64,000 bases of DNA, taken from Agrypnia vestita. Its lineage: Eukaryota; Arthropoda; Insecta; Trichoptera; Phryganeidae. Positions within the stretch are counted from its first letter, which is position 1. Each line of letters begins with the position of its first letter. Position numbers and translations under genes: made by a program. Where the stretch lies: assembly GCA_016648135.1 (NCBI GenBank), contig JADDOH010004249.1:1-64000 (forward strand). The letters are read 5' to 3'. Of the stretch, positions 56,801 to 63,584 are shown one piece after another. The notes below the pieces were generated by a model. That model was not told where the DNA came from and did not search any database. It saw only the letters and a program-made list of their open reading frames with translations.

Positions 56801-58709
56801 TTTGTTACCCGCTGGGTCGTAAAGAATAAATGTGAAACATTTGGGTCAGATTGAATAAACGGTGTAGATTTCGACCTAGGCACATTGATAAGTTTTCGTC
56901 ATTTCACTTATGAAAATAATATAGTTTACTGTAGCAATTGGTACAATCGGTAAAGGTAGGGTCTACGATATATTATTCTGTGCTAATCTGCTAATCTAAT
57001 CATATTGGAATTTAACATCAAATAACAGAGCAATCACAAATATAAAAATTGTACATGACCCTTTAGAAGGAAGGAACGTACAGCCCAAGTATAATCTTTA
57101 ATAGAAAATACTTCTAAAGAAGGGCTTCCCGACTCTTCCTAATTTATTTAATAGAGATAATATTTGTGAGAGCTCTGTTATTGCAAATAGTTAATCCGAA
57201 TTCTGCCCCCTTCTCTCGACGTTCGTAGGCTATGTTTTCTATAAAATCTCGAATTCAGTACATTATTAATTAGTAATCCTCGATGACTGCATTCATCTTT
57301 TTTTTGATATTGCTATTTTATACCACACGTATAATTTATTCTTCTTCTTCTTTTTCTGCTTCATCTAGGACTGCATCCTGTGATTGCTCGGAGCCTGTTC
57401 CTGGGTTACAGATATCCAGCTATCTCGCCATCTTTTATGCGATCTTCCTGGGAGTCTGGCACCTGACGGCAGCTTGTTCGCTGCTACGCTAACTTCTCTC
57501 TCAGAATAAGCTATCTCCACATGATCTCTCTAGTAACGTCTTCTAGATCTTCCCCATCGGACAATATCCTCGACGTCGCAAGTCCTTCGTATTTCGGAAT
57601 TCCTCACTCGGTCTCGGATTGTCAGTTCCGCAATGGGTCGGAGAGTCTTCATCTCAATTATTCTTAGGAGATTTCTAGTTCTGGTAGTGTCAGCCCTTGT
57701 CTCGATACCGTACGTAATGATTGGATGGACATAGGTCTTATATATTTTCACTTTGCTGTCCTTGAACGTATGGTCGTTTCTCCAGACAGCATTTTTCAAG
57801 CATCCAGCAACAGTTGCGGCTTTGTATGCTTGCTCTCTTACTTCTTTGTAGAGGTCGTTAGTGCTGGATATCTCGACGCACAAGTACTTGAAGCCCATTA
57901 CTTGCTCTATTTTTTATCGTCATTTGCAAGCTTCCATTGTACTGGCTGTTTCTATATCACCATGTTCTTTGTCTTATCTCCGGAGATTTTCATGTTAATC
58001 TTTGTGAGGATGTATGAATTTCGTGCAGATGTTTTTGAAGATCGTCTTCGGAGTTGGCTATTAATACCACATCATCTGCATAATTATATTATATCTATAA
58101 TAATAATATTATGTCTATCTTTTTGTGTCCCATGTTGTAGCCCAGATTCATTGATTTGACAACTTCAATTAGCTTATCCATGATGATGGATGATGATGAA
58201 ATATAATTTAATATAATTAATTGCTATTAAATTTAACTAAAAATCCGCTAGTTAATATTCATTATTTAAATATCTCCCGGTCAAATCCCACTTTCTCTCC
58301 CACTACAAATATACGGCGTCTTTTGTGGTGGGGGAGCGGAGAAGTTATTGAAGGTCTAGTATAATATAGTTTGTTAATTTTTTTAAACTACAACCACAAA
58401 TTTAATGCTACAAACATAATAAATATGAATTGAAGTTTTTTCAAAATATGTTGGTTCAATATTTTCTAGTATCATATCATTTTTTATTTGTGTTCATAAA
58501 ATTTACCTGGAAAGGAATCGCAAATAGTCCGATGACAATATCAGCAAGTGCGAGGTTTGCTATAAAACAGTTGGTAACGTTCTGCATCCGACGTGACGTG
58601 GCCACTATCCACATCACCAGAGAGTTGCCCACCACGGCCAGGATGGATATACTTCCGTAGAAGCAGGACAGCAGCACTACTAGCCCCGTTGGTACATCAT
58701 ATAAACTCT
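35693..58709 (-). CDS. RYa-R: RYamide (NPY-like) neuropeptide receptor, partial, five exons
   Basis: This is a rhodopsin-family GPCR for RYamide peptides, acting at the plasma membrane. Exons at 58507-58709, 46551-46699, 36529-36650, 36339-36433 and 35693-35818 join in frame to 231 complete codons, every junction using GT donors and AG acceptors. Visible hallmarks are GN in TM1, NLALAD in TM2, C in HFMCAFC before TM3, DRHRAI at the end of TM3, W in TM4, C in KPFC of loop 2, LTPLC in TM5, and the third-loop block WGTKAPGNAQDSRD. This last block is what I remember as diagnostic of insect RYamide receptors (Drosophila CG5811). Introns are about 11.8 kb, 9.9 kb, 95 bp and 520 bp. Missing are the N-terminal exon(s), TM6, TM7 and the tail. 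No lesion is seen in the exons. Another NPY/tachykinin-like receptor is the main alternative. Confidence 0.88.
36339..36433 (-). CDS. RYa-R: RYa-R exon with extracellular loop 2
   Basis: The acceptor is TTATTTCAG. Thirty-one codons encode TRVVHTKPFCVPYNMSERSM then MIYRMVLFFLQ. The cysteine of KPFC is the partner of the TM3 cysteine. The donor is CTTCAG|GTAAAA, phase 0. This exon was found by reconciling reading phase between its neighbours: without it, the TM4 and TM5 exons do not join in frame. Confidence 0.88.
36529..36650 (-). CDS. RYa-R: RYa-R exon with TM4
   Basis: The acceptor is AATTGTTTCAG. The first base completes the serine of PLSARPSKKFAK, a conserved second intracellular loop. 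TM4 is MVIAGIWLLALVIAIPMALA, with the conserved tryptophan, followed by LRVDMVEESDF. The donor is TTTG|GTAAGA, splitting a valine codon. The next intron is only 95 bp. Confidence 0.92.
37638..37999. mobile_element. Foldback MITE with ~107-bp inverted ends
   Basis: AACTTAGTAAAAACCACTAC at 37638 begins an arm of about 105 bp that is matched in reverse complement at about 37890-37999, with a dozen or so differences. Shared blocks include TTCGAGACGTACCC and TCTTCGTCAGGACCAACACT. The frame at 37547-37828 crosses it and is not a gene. Confidence 0.85.
39200..39370 (+). pseudogene. LINE RT thumb fragment
   Basis: The plus strand reads QRDLGVDLDSKLRFDRHIE, IIVNKSYKMLGFILR, typical of the region after the RT palm in CR1/Jockey-type LINEs (DLGVxxDSKLxFxxHI). 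It breaks off near 39370. Confidence 0.75.
39395..39690 (-). pseudogene. L2/CR1-like LINE C-terminus and tail
   Basis: A minus-strand frame reads QGPAMWNQLSPVLRSIGNQE then HFKKTLKTHFFGMSPL and stop, the classic WNxLPxxLRS...FKxxLKTHLF ending of L2-like elements. It is followed by TGTAAAGCGCCCTCGAAGCG, ATGGCGCTATATAAAT and a (CATAAA)n-like tail near 39400, the conserved 3' end seen in that group. The longer 89-codon frame at 39416-39685 is a shadow in another frame. Confidence 0.8.
40874..41280 (+). pseudogene. LINE RT C-terminal fragment
   Basis: An ATG-less frame of 122 codons from 40874 reads LQYGIISWGSAFKTTLKSLE, VAQKLILKIILEKPND, then LGKLRIPVV, FRGVKWFNELPVKMR and stop at 41240. After a one-base shift it continues GFKKYLKNPQN and stop. 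LxYGIxxWGxxxxxxxxxLxxxQKxxxRxI... and WFNxLP are C-terminal landmarks of CR1/Jockey-type LINEs. 5'-truncated. Confidence 0.8.
41700..41790 (+). ncRNA. Possible tRNA-derived SINE
   Basis: TCTTGTGGTTATAACTCTCG resembles a diverged A box and CATTCGATAC a weak B box. No tRNA fold can be supported. It lies just after the A-rich end of the LINE fragment. Confidence 0.25.
42741..43265 (+). repeat. Dispersed repeat family D, copy 1
   Basis: This is similar in the same orientation to 49035-49610. Shared blocks include AGTTATTAGCGTTACAA, ATTCGACTCAATTCT, AAAGACGTC(A/G)GCGGG, TTTCGCGAAAAACGAAAA and AAAATTTCAGTT(C/T)GATTGGATGACG. Both copies contain a plus-strand frame starting MKK.(K/E)IRLNS and running past ATN.F.KDV.G.R.SG.L, so a coding origin is conceivable, but I recognise no domain. 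The class is unknown. Confidence 0.75.
43920..44030 (+). repeat. ~56-bp tandem duplication
   Basis: TTAGATTTGATCGTATCTAA then GATTAATTATTTTACAT occurs at about 43920 and again at 43977. Confidence 0.9.
45205..45564 (+). pseudogene. Pogo/Tigger-like transposase fragment
   Basis: The plus strand carries the remains of an N-terminal helix-turn-helix and CENP-B-type DNA-binding domain. From the ATG at 45341 it reads MKNELFDHIQLLDEMFIGMT then FKNLRS, then an in-frame stop. It resumes as PYGFPKK and, after a one-base shift in an 11-A run near 45437, FSDQFRKDTKLTEKHWLRGY then LKRHPTLQLR. WLRGFLKRHPxLxLR is a hallmark of the CENP-B domain of these transposases. No DDE domain follows. Confidence 0.75.
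46551..46699 (-). CDS. RYa-R: RYa-R exon with loop 1 and TM3
   Basis: The acceptor is TTTACTAG, phase 0. It encodes FQAALLQRWNLPHFMCAFCP, then FVQVLSVNVSVFTLTAIAVD and RHRAILDPL. W in LLQRW and the cysteine of HFMC are the conserved extracellular-loop residues, and DRH replaces the DRY motif, as in RYamide receptors. The donor is CTCAG|GTGAGC, leaving a split serine codon completed by the next exon. The codons are markedly GC-rich compared with the flanking intron, consistent with selection on coding sequence. The overlapping frames on both strands at 46311-46789 are shadows. Confidence 0.92.
49035..49610 (+). repeat. Dispersed repeat family D, copy 2
   Basis: The second copy of the repeat at 42741-43265, in the same orientation, with roughly 80% similarity by eye in the best blocks. 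It contains the 82-codon frame at 49286-49534, related to the frame in copy 1 over its first ~70 residues. Confidence 0.75.
50564..50995 (+). pseudogene. LINE 3' end with stem-loop and tail
   Basis: A 57-codon frame at 50564-50737 reads MEYLVLYHHIFNLGPKLYNT then MLERVSQINN... and IWVKEMGRPAIGKLI, similar to the end of CR1/Jockey-type polyproteins (GxKLYNxLP...). The 3'UTR has a perfect 11-bp stem GCCTGTCTCAA/TTGAGACAGGC (50880-50890 and 50905-50915). It ends in an AAATAAATAAAT tail to about 50995. Confidence 0.65.
51343..51658 (-). pseudogene. Possible odorant receptor exon fragment
   Basis: A minus-strand frame of 104 codons follows a plausible acceptor (ATATATTTTTAG|G). It reads MLSRYKSYVRKFISKFLLAS, a hydrophobic segment ALLAMFPLLRILIT, a central NSTCPFILVMVGRVEFLIPK then YGYKDAIHLF, and a second hydrophobic segment LLMIIYIFSYYVAILAG. 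Two membrane segments flanking a P..(V)E(F/Y).(I/V).K..Y...I.L block are what I expect around TM2-TM3 of an insect 7tm_6 odorant receptor, but this is recollection, not a search result. No donor or further exons were found, so it may be a relic. Confidence 0.35.
52588..53803 (+). pseudogene. LINE ORF1, Gag-like with CCHC knuckles
   Basis: Three frame segments (52588-52917, 52914-53204, 53534-53803) form an ORF1 protein. The first is polar and basic. The second ends in a region similar to KDLTKSSDDIESIVKRKL, typical just before the RNA-binding domain. The third has YQSILVEDECPLVQCYKCFG followed by FGHTQVYCKQ, then CAFCSLEHDTRNC, that is, two CCHC-type knuckles. Stops near 53204 and 53400 and frame changes show it is dead. 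The role in the intact family is binding the element's RNA. Confidence 0.8.
53940..54455 (+). pseudogene. LINE endonuclease domain, broken
   Basis: Readable pieces are LKILYANLRSKRNKFHEIQI, then DVDLMIFCETRLFKTE, SCRNSITRGGGSVIYIKE, ICGFYRSFTYDQVIKFIEDL and IIVVRDTNIDLLDDDS. They match the N.R/S...K..EI, D...i.ETrL, RGGGvaIYi.e, yR.P and GDfNidL blocks in order. The catalytic glutamate of ETRL is kept, but GD(F)N has become RDTN, and stops lie at 54281 and 54451. Confidence 0.8.
54542..56722 (+). pseudogene. LINE reverse transcriptase and C-terminal domain, broken
   Basis: Segments at 54542-54910, 55251-55640, 55678-56055 and 56172-56722 follow the RT fold. Fingers: ACGYDGITTSDIKNL and FPQCLKISNLIPIHKSSSKK, NYCPISLLSIFSKNFEK. 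Palm: VIPVFIDLSKAFDTVSHDIL, GVPQSGILGPLLYVDD and KYFVYADDTLLIYSG, with YADD intact. Thumb and C-term: CVKYLGLKIDERL, then an LEDLIYVEKIKMIYRINNKL region. A block between GPLL and the following VDD appears deleted (the usual ...LLYVNDLP context is shortened). Stops at 54908, 55198, 55638, 55677 and 56053 plus frameshifts near 56180-56350 inactivate it. Confidence 0.85.
57237..57330. repeat. Partial copy of the 13.1-kb MITE
   Basis: Shares ATTCAGTACATTAT, TAATCCTCGATGA and a TTTTTTGATATTGCT...TTATACC block with 13290-13380. Confidence 0.65.
57300..58190 (-). pseudogene. RTE/BovB-like LINE fragment: RT palm to C-terminus
   Basis: On the minus strand from about 58080: ADDVVLIANSEDDLQKHLHE then IHTSSQRLT, the RT catalytic box of RTE-like elements. 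Next, a connecting region in other frames leads to MGFKYLCVEISSTNDLYKEV, REQAYKAATVAGCLK, KVKIYKTYVHPIITYGIETR, LRIIEMKTLRPIAELTIRDR and RNSEIRRTC. The last readable piece is LPGRSHKRWRDSW near 57440. YKTxVxPIxxYGxExR and GRPxKRWxDxW are family landmarks. At least two frameshifts and the missing 5' part make it dead. It lies only about 300 bp inside the intron from the TM1-TM2 exon, in the same direction as the receptor. Confidence 0.8.
58507..58709 (-). CDS. RYa-R: RYa-R exon with TM1 and TM2
   Basis: The acceptor is TTTATTTGCAG, with AG at 58711-58710; the exon begins in phase 1. It encodes ESLYDVPTGLVVLLSCF..., TM1 with VVGNSLVMWIV, the first loop ATSRRMQNVTNCF, and TM2 with IANLALADIVIGLF ending AIPFQ. 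The donor is CAG|GTAAAT, and the last codon is complete. The preceding exon, coding the extracellular N terminus, was not found between here and the right edge. A slightly later acceptor AG (58709-58708) is possible. Confidence 0.9.
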
Positions 58710-59479
58710 CTGCAAATAAATAAATATATCTACAGTGTGTTAAGTAAACTAGTTTATTCATTCGTTCATTTTAAAAATATGCTGATACTAACTGGTTGCA
58801 AACAGCACGGGCAGATGTCTATATTTCACTAGATTCTAAATTATACATGACATTTTATTTATCGCATCTAAATTATGCATTACGTATAAAAAAAAAATTC
58901 TTAAAATTTTTTCAATAATATTCCATAATTGCAATCAACTCTAGAGAATGTATAAAATAACCATATTAAGAAAGGCATCACAAATGCAACCACGTCAATA
59001 AATAGGCATACTAACAATCATACAAACAAAGCACAAGAGAAACCATATCAAGAAATAAAGCGTAACAGCTACCAAGTCAAGAGACAAAGCATGAAAGTGC
59101 CACGAGATGGTAGAAGCAGAAAGAATTGCACGTTGATTTAACAGCACTCTACACCTTTTAAAGTACACAAGTTGAATATTACCACACAAGTCTGGAACAA
59201 TCCAATATATTCTGGAAAAATCGCGAAACGACATTAACTATAAAAGAGACAAAACAAAACAAAATTAATGGTGCTTTATATGCAATTATGGCTAGGGATG
59301 GGTCGTCCACGTCCGTCCATCGACGAGACGATCAACTAGTTGAATTCGTCAACTAGTTGACGCATCAACTTCGTTACGCGGACTATCGTTGGCTATTTTT
59401 ATTACGTTAATTTTTAAAATTTAAAGAACTTCGAGGAAAGTAAAAGCGCTACTTGTGCTTATATGTAAAAATAAATATT

Positions 59480-59750
59480 TTATTATTTATTTGTTTACGC
59501 ACATTATAGGCTTTTACATATTGTTTTATATACTTCGTTCTATAAATAATAAAGAAAGAAGTAGGTATACACAACAATATCAGGTGTAAGCAGTAAAATA
59601 TAAATATAAACTACATATATAAGCAGTGAAAGTATTGGGTATAAGCATTAAAATATGAGTATAAAATTTAAAAATATAAATAAGTACAAAGCAGTAATGT
59701 GTGTATAAAAAAATATATTAGGTACATATCATTACATGTGTACAGGGTTA
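59480..59750 (-). repeat. LINE 3'UTR copy inside the inverted-end element
   Basis: Similar to 26861-27200, including GAGTATAAAA(T)TTAAAAATAT, AAGTACAAAGC(A/G)G(T/C)AATGTGT and the terminal TGTAAAAGCCTATAATGTGC then GTAAACAAATAAATAATA. No coding part is present. Confidence 0.75.
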
Positions 59751-59995
59751 TATAGAAAACATTAATAACCTCGCAGGACTATATTCCTGCCTTGATTATG
59801 AGTCGAAAGCTATCATAACCTAATATCAATAGTTATGGAGATATGCGACATCAAAGTTTGAATTTTTTCAATATATCTGACTTATTTTTTGGAAAACGTT
59901 GGACTATCACTACACTAACTCAAATCGATTACGAAAAATTCATTCGTTTCATTACAAGTTAAATAAAATGATAAAAACCTTTACATTTATTTATT
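59748..59995 (+). repeat. Dispersed repeat family E, copy 3
   Basis: Same orientation as the copy at 3786-4060, starting ACAGGGTTATATAG and sharing AATATCAATAGTTATGGAGA, then GATATGCGACATCAAAGTTTG. It directly follows the LINE tail. Confidence 0.75.
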
Positions 59996-61140
59996 ATCTA
60001 TAAATTTATAAATAAATACATAATTTAAAAATACTTTACATTTGAGATGTTATCTAGAAATTTATTGAAGAATAAATCTTTCAAAGTCAGGCTTTCACTT
60101 TGTGGTGACATTATTAATAAATAAATATATCTGTATTATTTGTCAACTTTAGTTTAAGGCTCAATCTGAGAAAAGGAACATTGTTACCGAAGCATGTAAA
60201 AAATCAATAAAAAGTGGTGTAAACAAAATTATAATAGATTTATTTTTTTATCTATAAAGTTGAAAATAGATCAATTAGTTGACGAATTCAACTAGTTGAT
60301 CGTCTCGTCGATGGACGGACGTGGACGACCCATCCCTAGTACGCACCTTCCAGGATTAAAGGGTACACATCGTTATTATTTAGACTCTACGCAAAAAAAA
60401 GGCAGCCCTCTTCCTAAACTGAATTCCGGACAACTCCGGGTAAGGACTGCTAGTATGTTTATAAATAGGTATATAAACCGATGTATTGCTCAAAATAATG
60501 ATTCAATCTCAGCAAACTTGCTGATTTAGTAACATAGATAATATAGGCGAATGTTACTTTCATCTCGTCTTAAACATCAATTTTCCGTATCTTTCTATCT
60601 CTGCATAAATATCGAATTTAGCTAGAAATATTACGGGTCTTCAATATCATGACCAATGTTATAAAACAGAGAGAAGAGTTTCTGAATTTTTCATTTCGAT
60701 ATATTTTGATTCAAATACTTTAAAAAAATACGTCGTAAAAATAGATTCTGTCATTTGTACAATCGAGCAATTGAGCTGTCAAACAATAAAAAACTGCTTA
60801 AGGTAACTATCTGTTAAGGATGAAACCATTAATCCTCTTTATGCCATCCCTAACCAGCTACTAAACGTACTGCTTAGTAACATTACTCTAGGGAACGATA
60901 TTTTCGTCTCGACACAAACATTAATCTTATAAGATTACGTATACGTTACCCTCGATTACTTCAGTTGAAAAATGTTTCAATTCAATAGGTTTTCCATACT
61001 TAAGTGTAAAGCAAGTCACTAGTAGGTACTTCGCTATCTTTTCGAGAATTCCTCACTTTCATCCAAACGGTAATAAATACGGAAAAAAGATAAGTCATTT
61101 AATAAATGGAGAGTCTAATTATAATTTTATTTTATTTATT

Positions 61141-61910
61141 TTTTATTTATTTTTATTTATTTATTTAACGCCCTTATGGGCTTTTACAATATACAGAATA
61201 TATATATTTTTTTAAATAACATAAGACAGTTCAAATTAAAATACAGTTAAAAGTTACAATAATAATAGTTGAAAGTTAATAATAATAATAATAATAATAC
61301 AGAAAAACATAAGAAAAACATAAAAACATAAGATAAAATAATAATAAAGTTAAAGGTAGAAATAATAATAGTTAATGGTAAAATAGAAAGATTTATTGTC
61401 CATTTCCATTTTGTTGGGATGTAAACAATTGTATCAGCTTTGTCCTATAAACAGTTATACTATCAGCAAAAATGTCAGCCGCCTCTGCATGCTCATTCCC
61501 TAATGAGTGTAATCTGGGAATTACAGAGTTTGCTAATGCATTAGTTCTGACACTTCCACTATAATAGAACAATGCACTGTGTCTTGATGACCTCGATGGA
61601 GCATATAAGACGATCAGACTAATAATCTGGGGGCAATCAATCAAACTATTTACGATCCTATAAAGAAATATTAGGTCTGTTACAGTACGTCTCACAGACA
61701 AGTTTAAAAGTTGTAAATAACTAAGGAGATATTTATAATTGATATCTTCCAAGCGTATATTTAATTTGTAATTATTTTGAATTTTTGAATTTGAATTGAA
61801 TTGAATTTTGAAAAGAAACCAGCCTGTCGGAGACATTTTCCGGTAGAATTTTGTTGCAAGTTCCCTTCCAATGAGACATAGAATCCCTCCACAATTTAAA
61901 TGTTTCAAAT
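61141..61910 (-). pseudogene. LINE RT C-terminus with 3' stem-loop and tail
   Basis: An open minus-strand frame of 171 codons (61393-61908) reads ...YKYLLSYLQLLNLSVRRTVT, DLIFLYRIVNSLIDCPQIIS then LIVLYAPSRSSRHSALFYYS, and VRTNALANSVIPRLHSLGNE. This matches the end of Jockey/CR1-type polyproteins (L.SL..RR...dL.FLYkilNglIDcP.LL..I....P.R..R...lF......RT.y...s...R....N). The 3'UTR has an ATT-rich run (61265-61300), the stem-loop TGTAAAAGCCCATAAGGGCG and an AAATAAATAAAT tail (61141-61190). 5'-truncated near 61910. Confidence 0.85.
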
Positions 61911-62131
61911 AAGTATATCATCGGTTAAAATACACGTTTTCACCAGTGAAATACTACACATATTAAATCAAATTTATTAAACTCTTCAAAGAGATCTTTC
62001 TTGGCTCATGCAATCGAATTATAATACTCGTCCATTCACCTTTTCACCATTCAGTTTTCTTTGAAAACATTCTATGATTGAGATATGTATTTTTAATTTA
62101 GGATAAGCTTGAAGTAAATTAAGATACGGTA

Positions 62132-62298
62132 CAGAATATTTTGAGTTTGTTCAAATCTTTCAGAACAGTGCTGGATTTATGTCACAGAGACATTATTAAT
62201 CAATAAATGTATATTGTATACATTAGTTGATTAATAATGTCTCTGTGACATAAATCCAGCACTGTTCTGAAAGATTTGAACAAACTCAAAATATTCTG
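62132..62298. repeat. Perfect 72-bp inverted repeat (long hairpin)
   Basis: The arm 62132-62203 starts CAGAATATTTTGAGTTTGTT and is the exact reverse complement of 62227-62298 over all 72 bases. The spacer itself pairs as AATGTATA/TATACATT (62206-62213, 62217-62224) around a 3-nt loop, so the whole 167 bp folds into one almost uninterrupted stem. The frame at 62200-62403 crosses one arm and is not a gene. Confidence 0.97.
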
Positions 62299-62403
62299 AA
62301 TTGTAAATACTGGTAAAAAAAAGGAATTTAACAAAAAATGGAAATAATATTTCCTGGCGTATCCTAGTGTAATGCAAGTATTCGGATGAATTTCATTACA
62401 CAA

Positions 62404-63100
62404 TAAAGTATATTGCTCTCAAAATTCCGTAAAAAATCAATGTAGATTTTCTCATTAGCGACATCTGTGGGGATTTAGGGGAATGAAAATGGCTTTGTAC
62501 AGGCCGCATGGAAAGGCGCTTACAACTCAACAAAATGTGAAAGCTTTCCACGCAATTTGAACATATATACAACTTCCAAAAAATGAATAAGCATGGTATA
62601 TTCTATCATGGGTGGAAATGGCGAATGTTACAATTGTGTAAAGTGATCACTTAAGCCAACCATAAAAAAGATAGGTCATAAGTCCTATGTACACCCAAAA
62701 TGACTTTTATACCTACTTTCCCATAATAAATACAGTTTCGTCTCTGTGAGATATCTATAATATACATTAATTAAGATACGGTATATTTGCTGATAAAAAA
62801 ATCACGATTGATAAATGAAAAATAAAATACAAACGATGTAAACATATTTACAAATATGCCTTCTTCCTTTTATGGGTTCCAATTCTGTTAAACATCACTC
62901 CTTCGGCTTTCGTGGCCTACTTGGTAATGTAAAGTTTACCAGGAGGAGTATGTCCGAGGTAATTTTTTCTACTTTGTATGCGTCTTGAGAATCTCGGTGT
63001 ACGCAGACAGCTGTACAAACAAAAAAGCTGTGCATTGGTAAAGTTTCTGGGAAACAAATATTAATCATTAAATAATCCTTATCTTAAGAAAAAGTCGATT
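62404..63100. other. AT-rich sequence, nothing recognised
   Basis: No open frame, repeat or RNA gene could be supported here. Confidence 0.45.
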
Positions 63101-63584
63101 TAAAATTCTAGCCGTAGGGGAGACCGGATATGGTTGTTACACGGGTAGGTTATCACAGCAGCTATAACGGAGAAAGTAATGAACGAATGAACCCGCTGTG
63201 TAACGTCAAACTAGCGCGACGGCAACACCTCCCTACCTACTTCACCTCAGTCCGCTCTGCGACGTAGTAACGGCAACGCGTACGATCGTTTTTTTCGCAT
63301 ACCGAAAGTATTTTTTTGTGCATCAGTGTCGAGCCTCGTAAGTATATTTAAGTTTTGCGTATCTATATAACTTTGCATGTATTTGTCATGTCAAATAAGT
63401 GTTGTATAATAATGTAACGTTTCTTTTTAAACACAACATTGTTATAACTTTATTTTGAGAGGTTATTTTCTAAAACGTGTTTTGGGGCTGGTTGTCTCAA
63501 GTCGTCGGGGGCTTGTTGTCACATGTGACAACCTACCCCATGTTTGTGTACTTGCTATTTTCATAATAGTTTTTTTTGTTTCAG

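Larger units (their letters stand above)
52560..56870 (+). mobile_element. Near-full-length CR1/Jockey-type LINE, inactivated
   Basis: A two-ORF non-LTR retrotransposon lying antisense in the receptor's large intron. In order: ORF1 with a C-terminal zinc-knuckle region (52588-53803), apurinic-type endonuclease (about 53940-54450), reverse transcriptase (about 54540-56060) and C-terminal domain (56172-56722). Many stops and frameshifts interrupt both ORFs. The 5' boundary near 52560 and the 3' boundary near 56870 are approximate; no tail or target duplication was fixed. Confidence 0.85.
46700..58506 (-). other. RYa-R intron between TM2 and TM3 exons (~11.8 kb)
   Basis: GT-AG intron in phase 0. 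It hosts a family D repeat (49.0-49.6 kb), a LINE tail with stem-loop (50.6-51.0 kb), a possible chemoreceptor fragment (51.3-51.7 kb), a long dead LINE in antisense (52.6-56.9 kb) and an RTE-like LINE piece in sense orientation (57.3-58.2 kb). The stretch 46.8-49.0 kb holds open frames without family features. Confidence 0.85.
59292..60339. mobile_element. 1.05-kb element with 69-bp inverted ends
   Basis: CTAGGGATGGGTCGTCCACG at 59292 begins an arm of about 69 bp whose reverse complement is at 60271-60339; 64 bp are identical before the single mismatch (ACTAGTTGA versus ACTAATTGA). The arms contain CAACTAGTTG motifs. The TAGGGATGGG end resembles hAT termini, but the flanking octamers (ATTATGGC, GTACGCAC) do not match, so no target duplication supports this. 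The interior is composite: a minus-strand LINE tail at 59480-59750 and a family E repeat at 59748-59995. Confidence 0.85.

Noticed and set aside
57725..58159. A 144-codon plus-strand frame
   Set aside because: It is the antisense of the RTE-like LINE fragment, whose minus-strand peptides match family landmarks.
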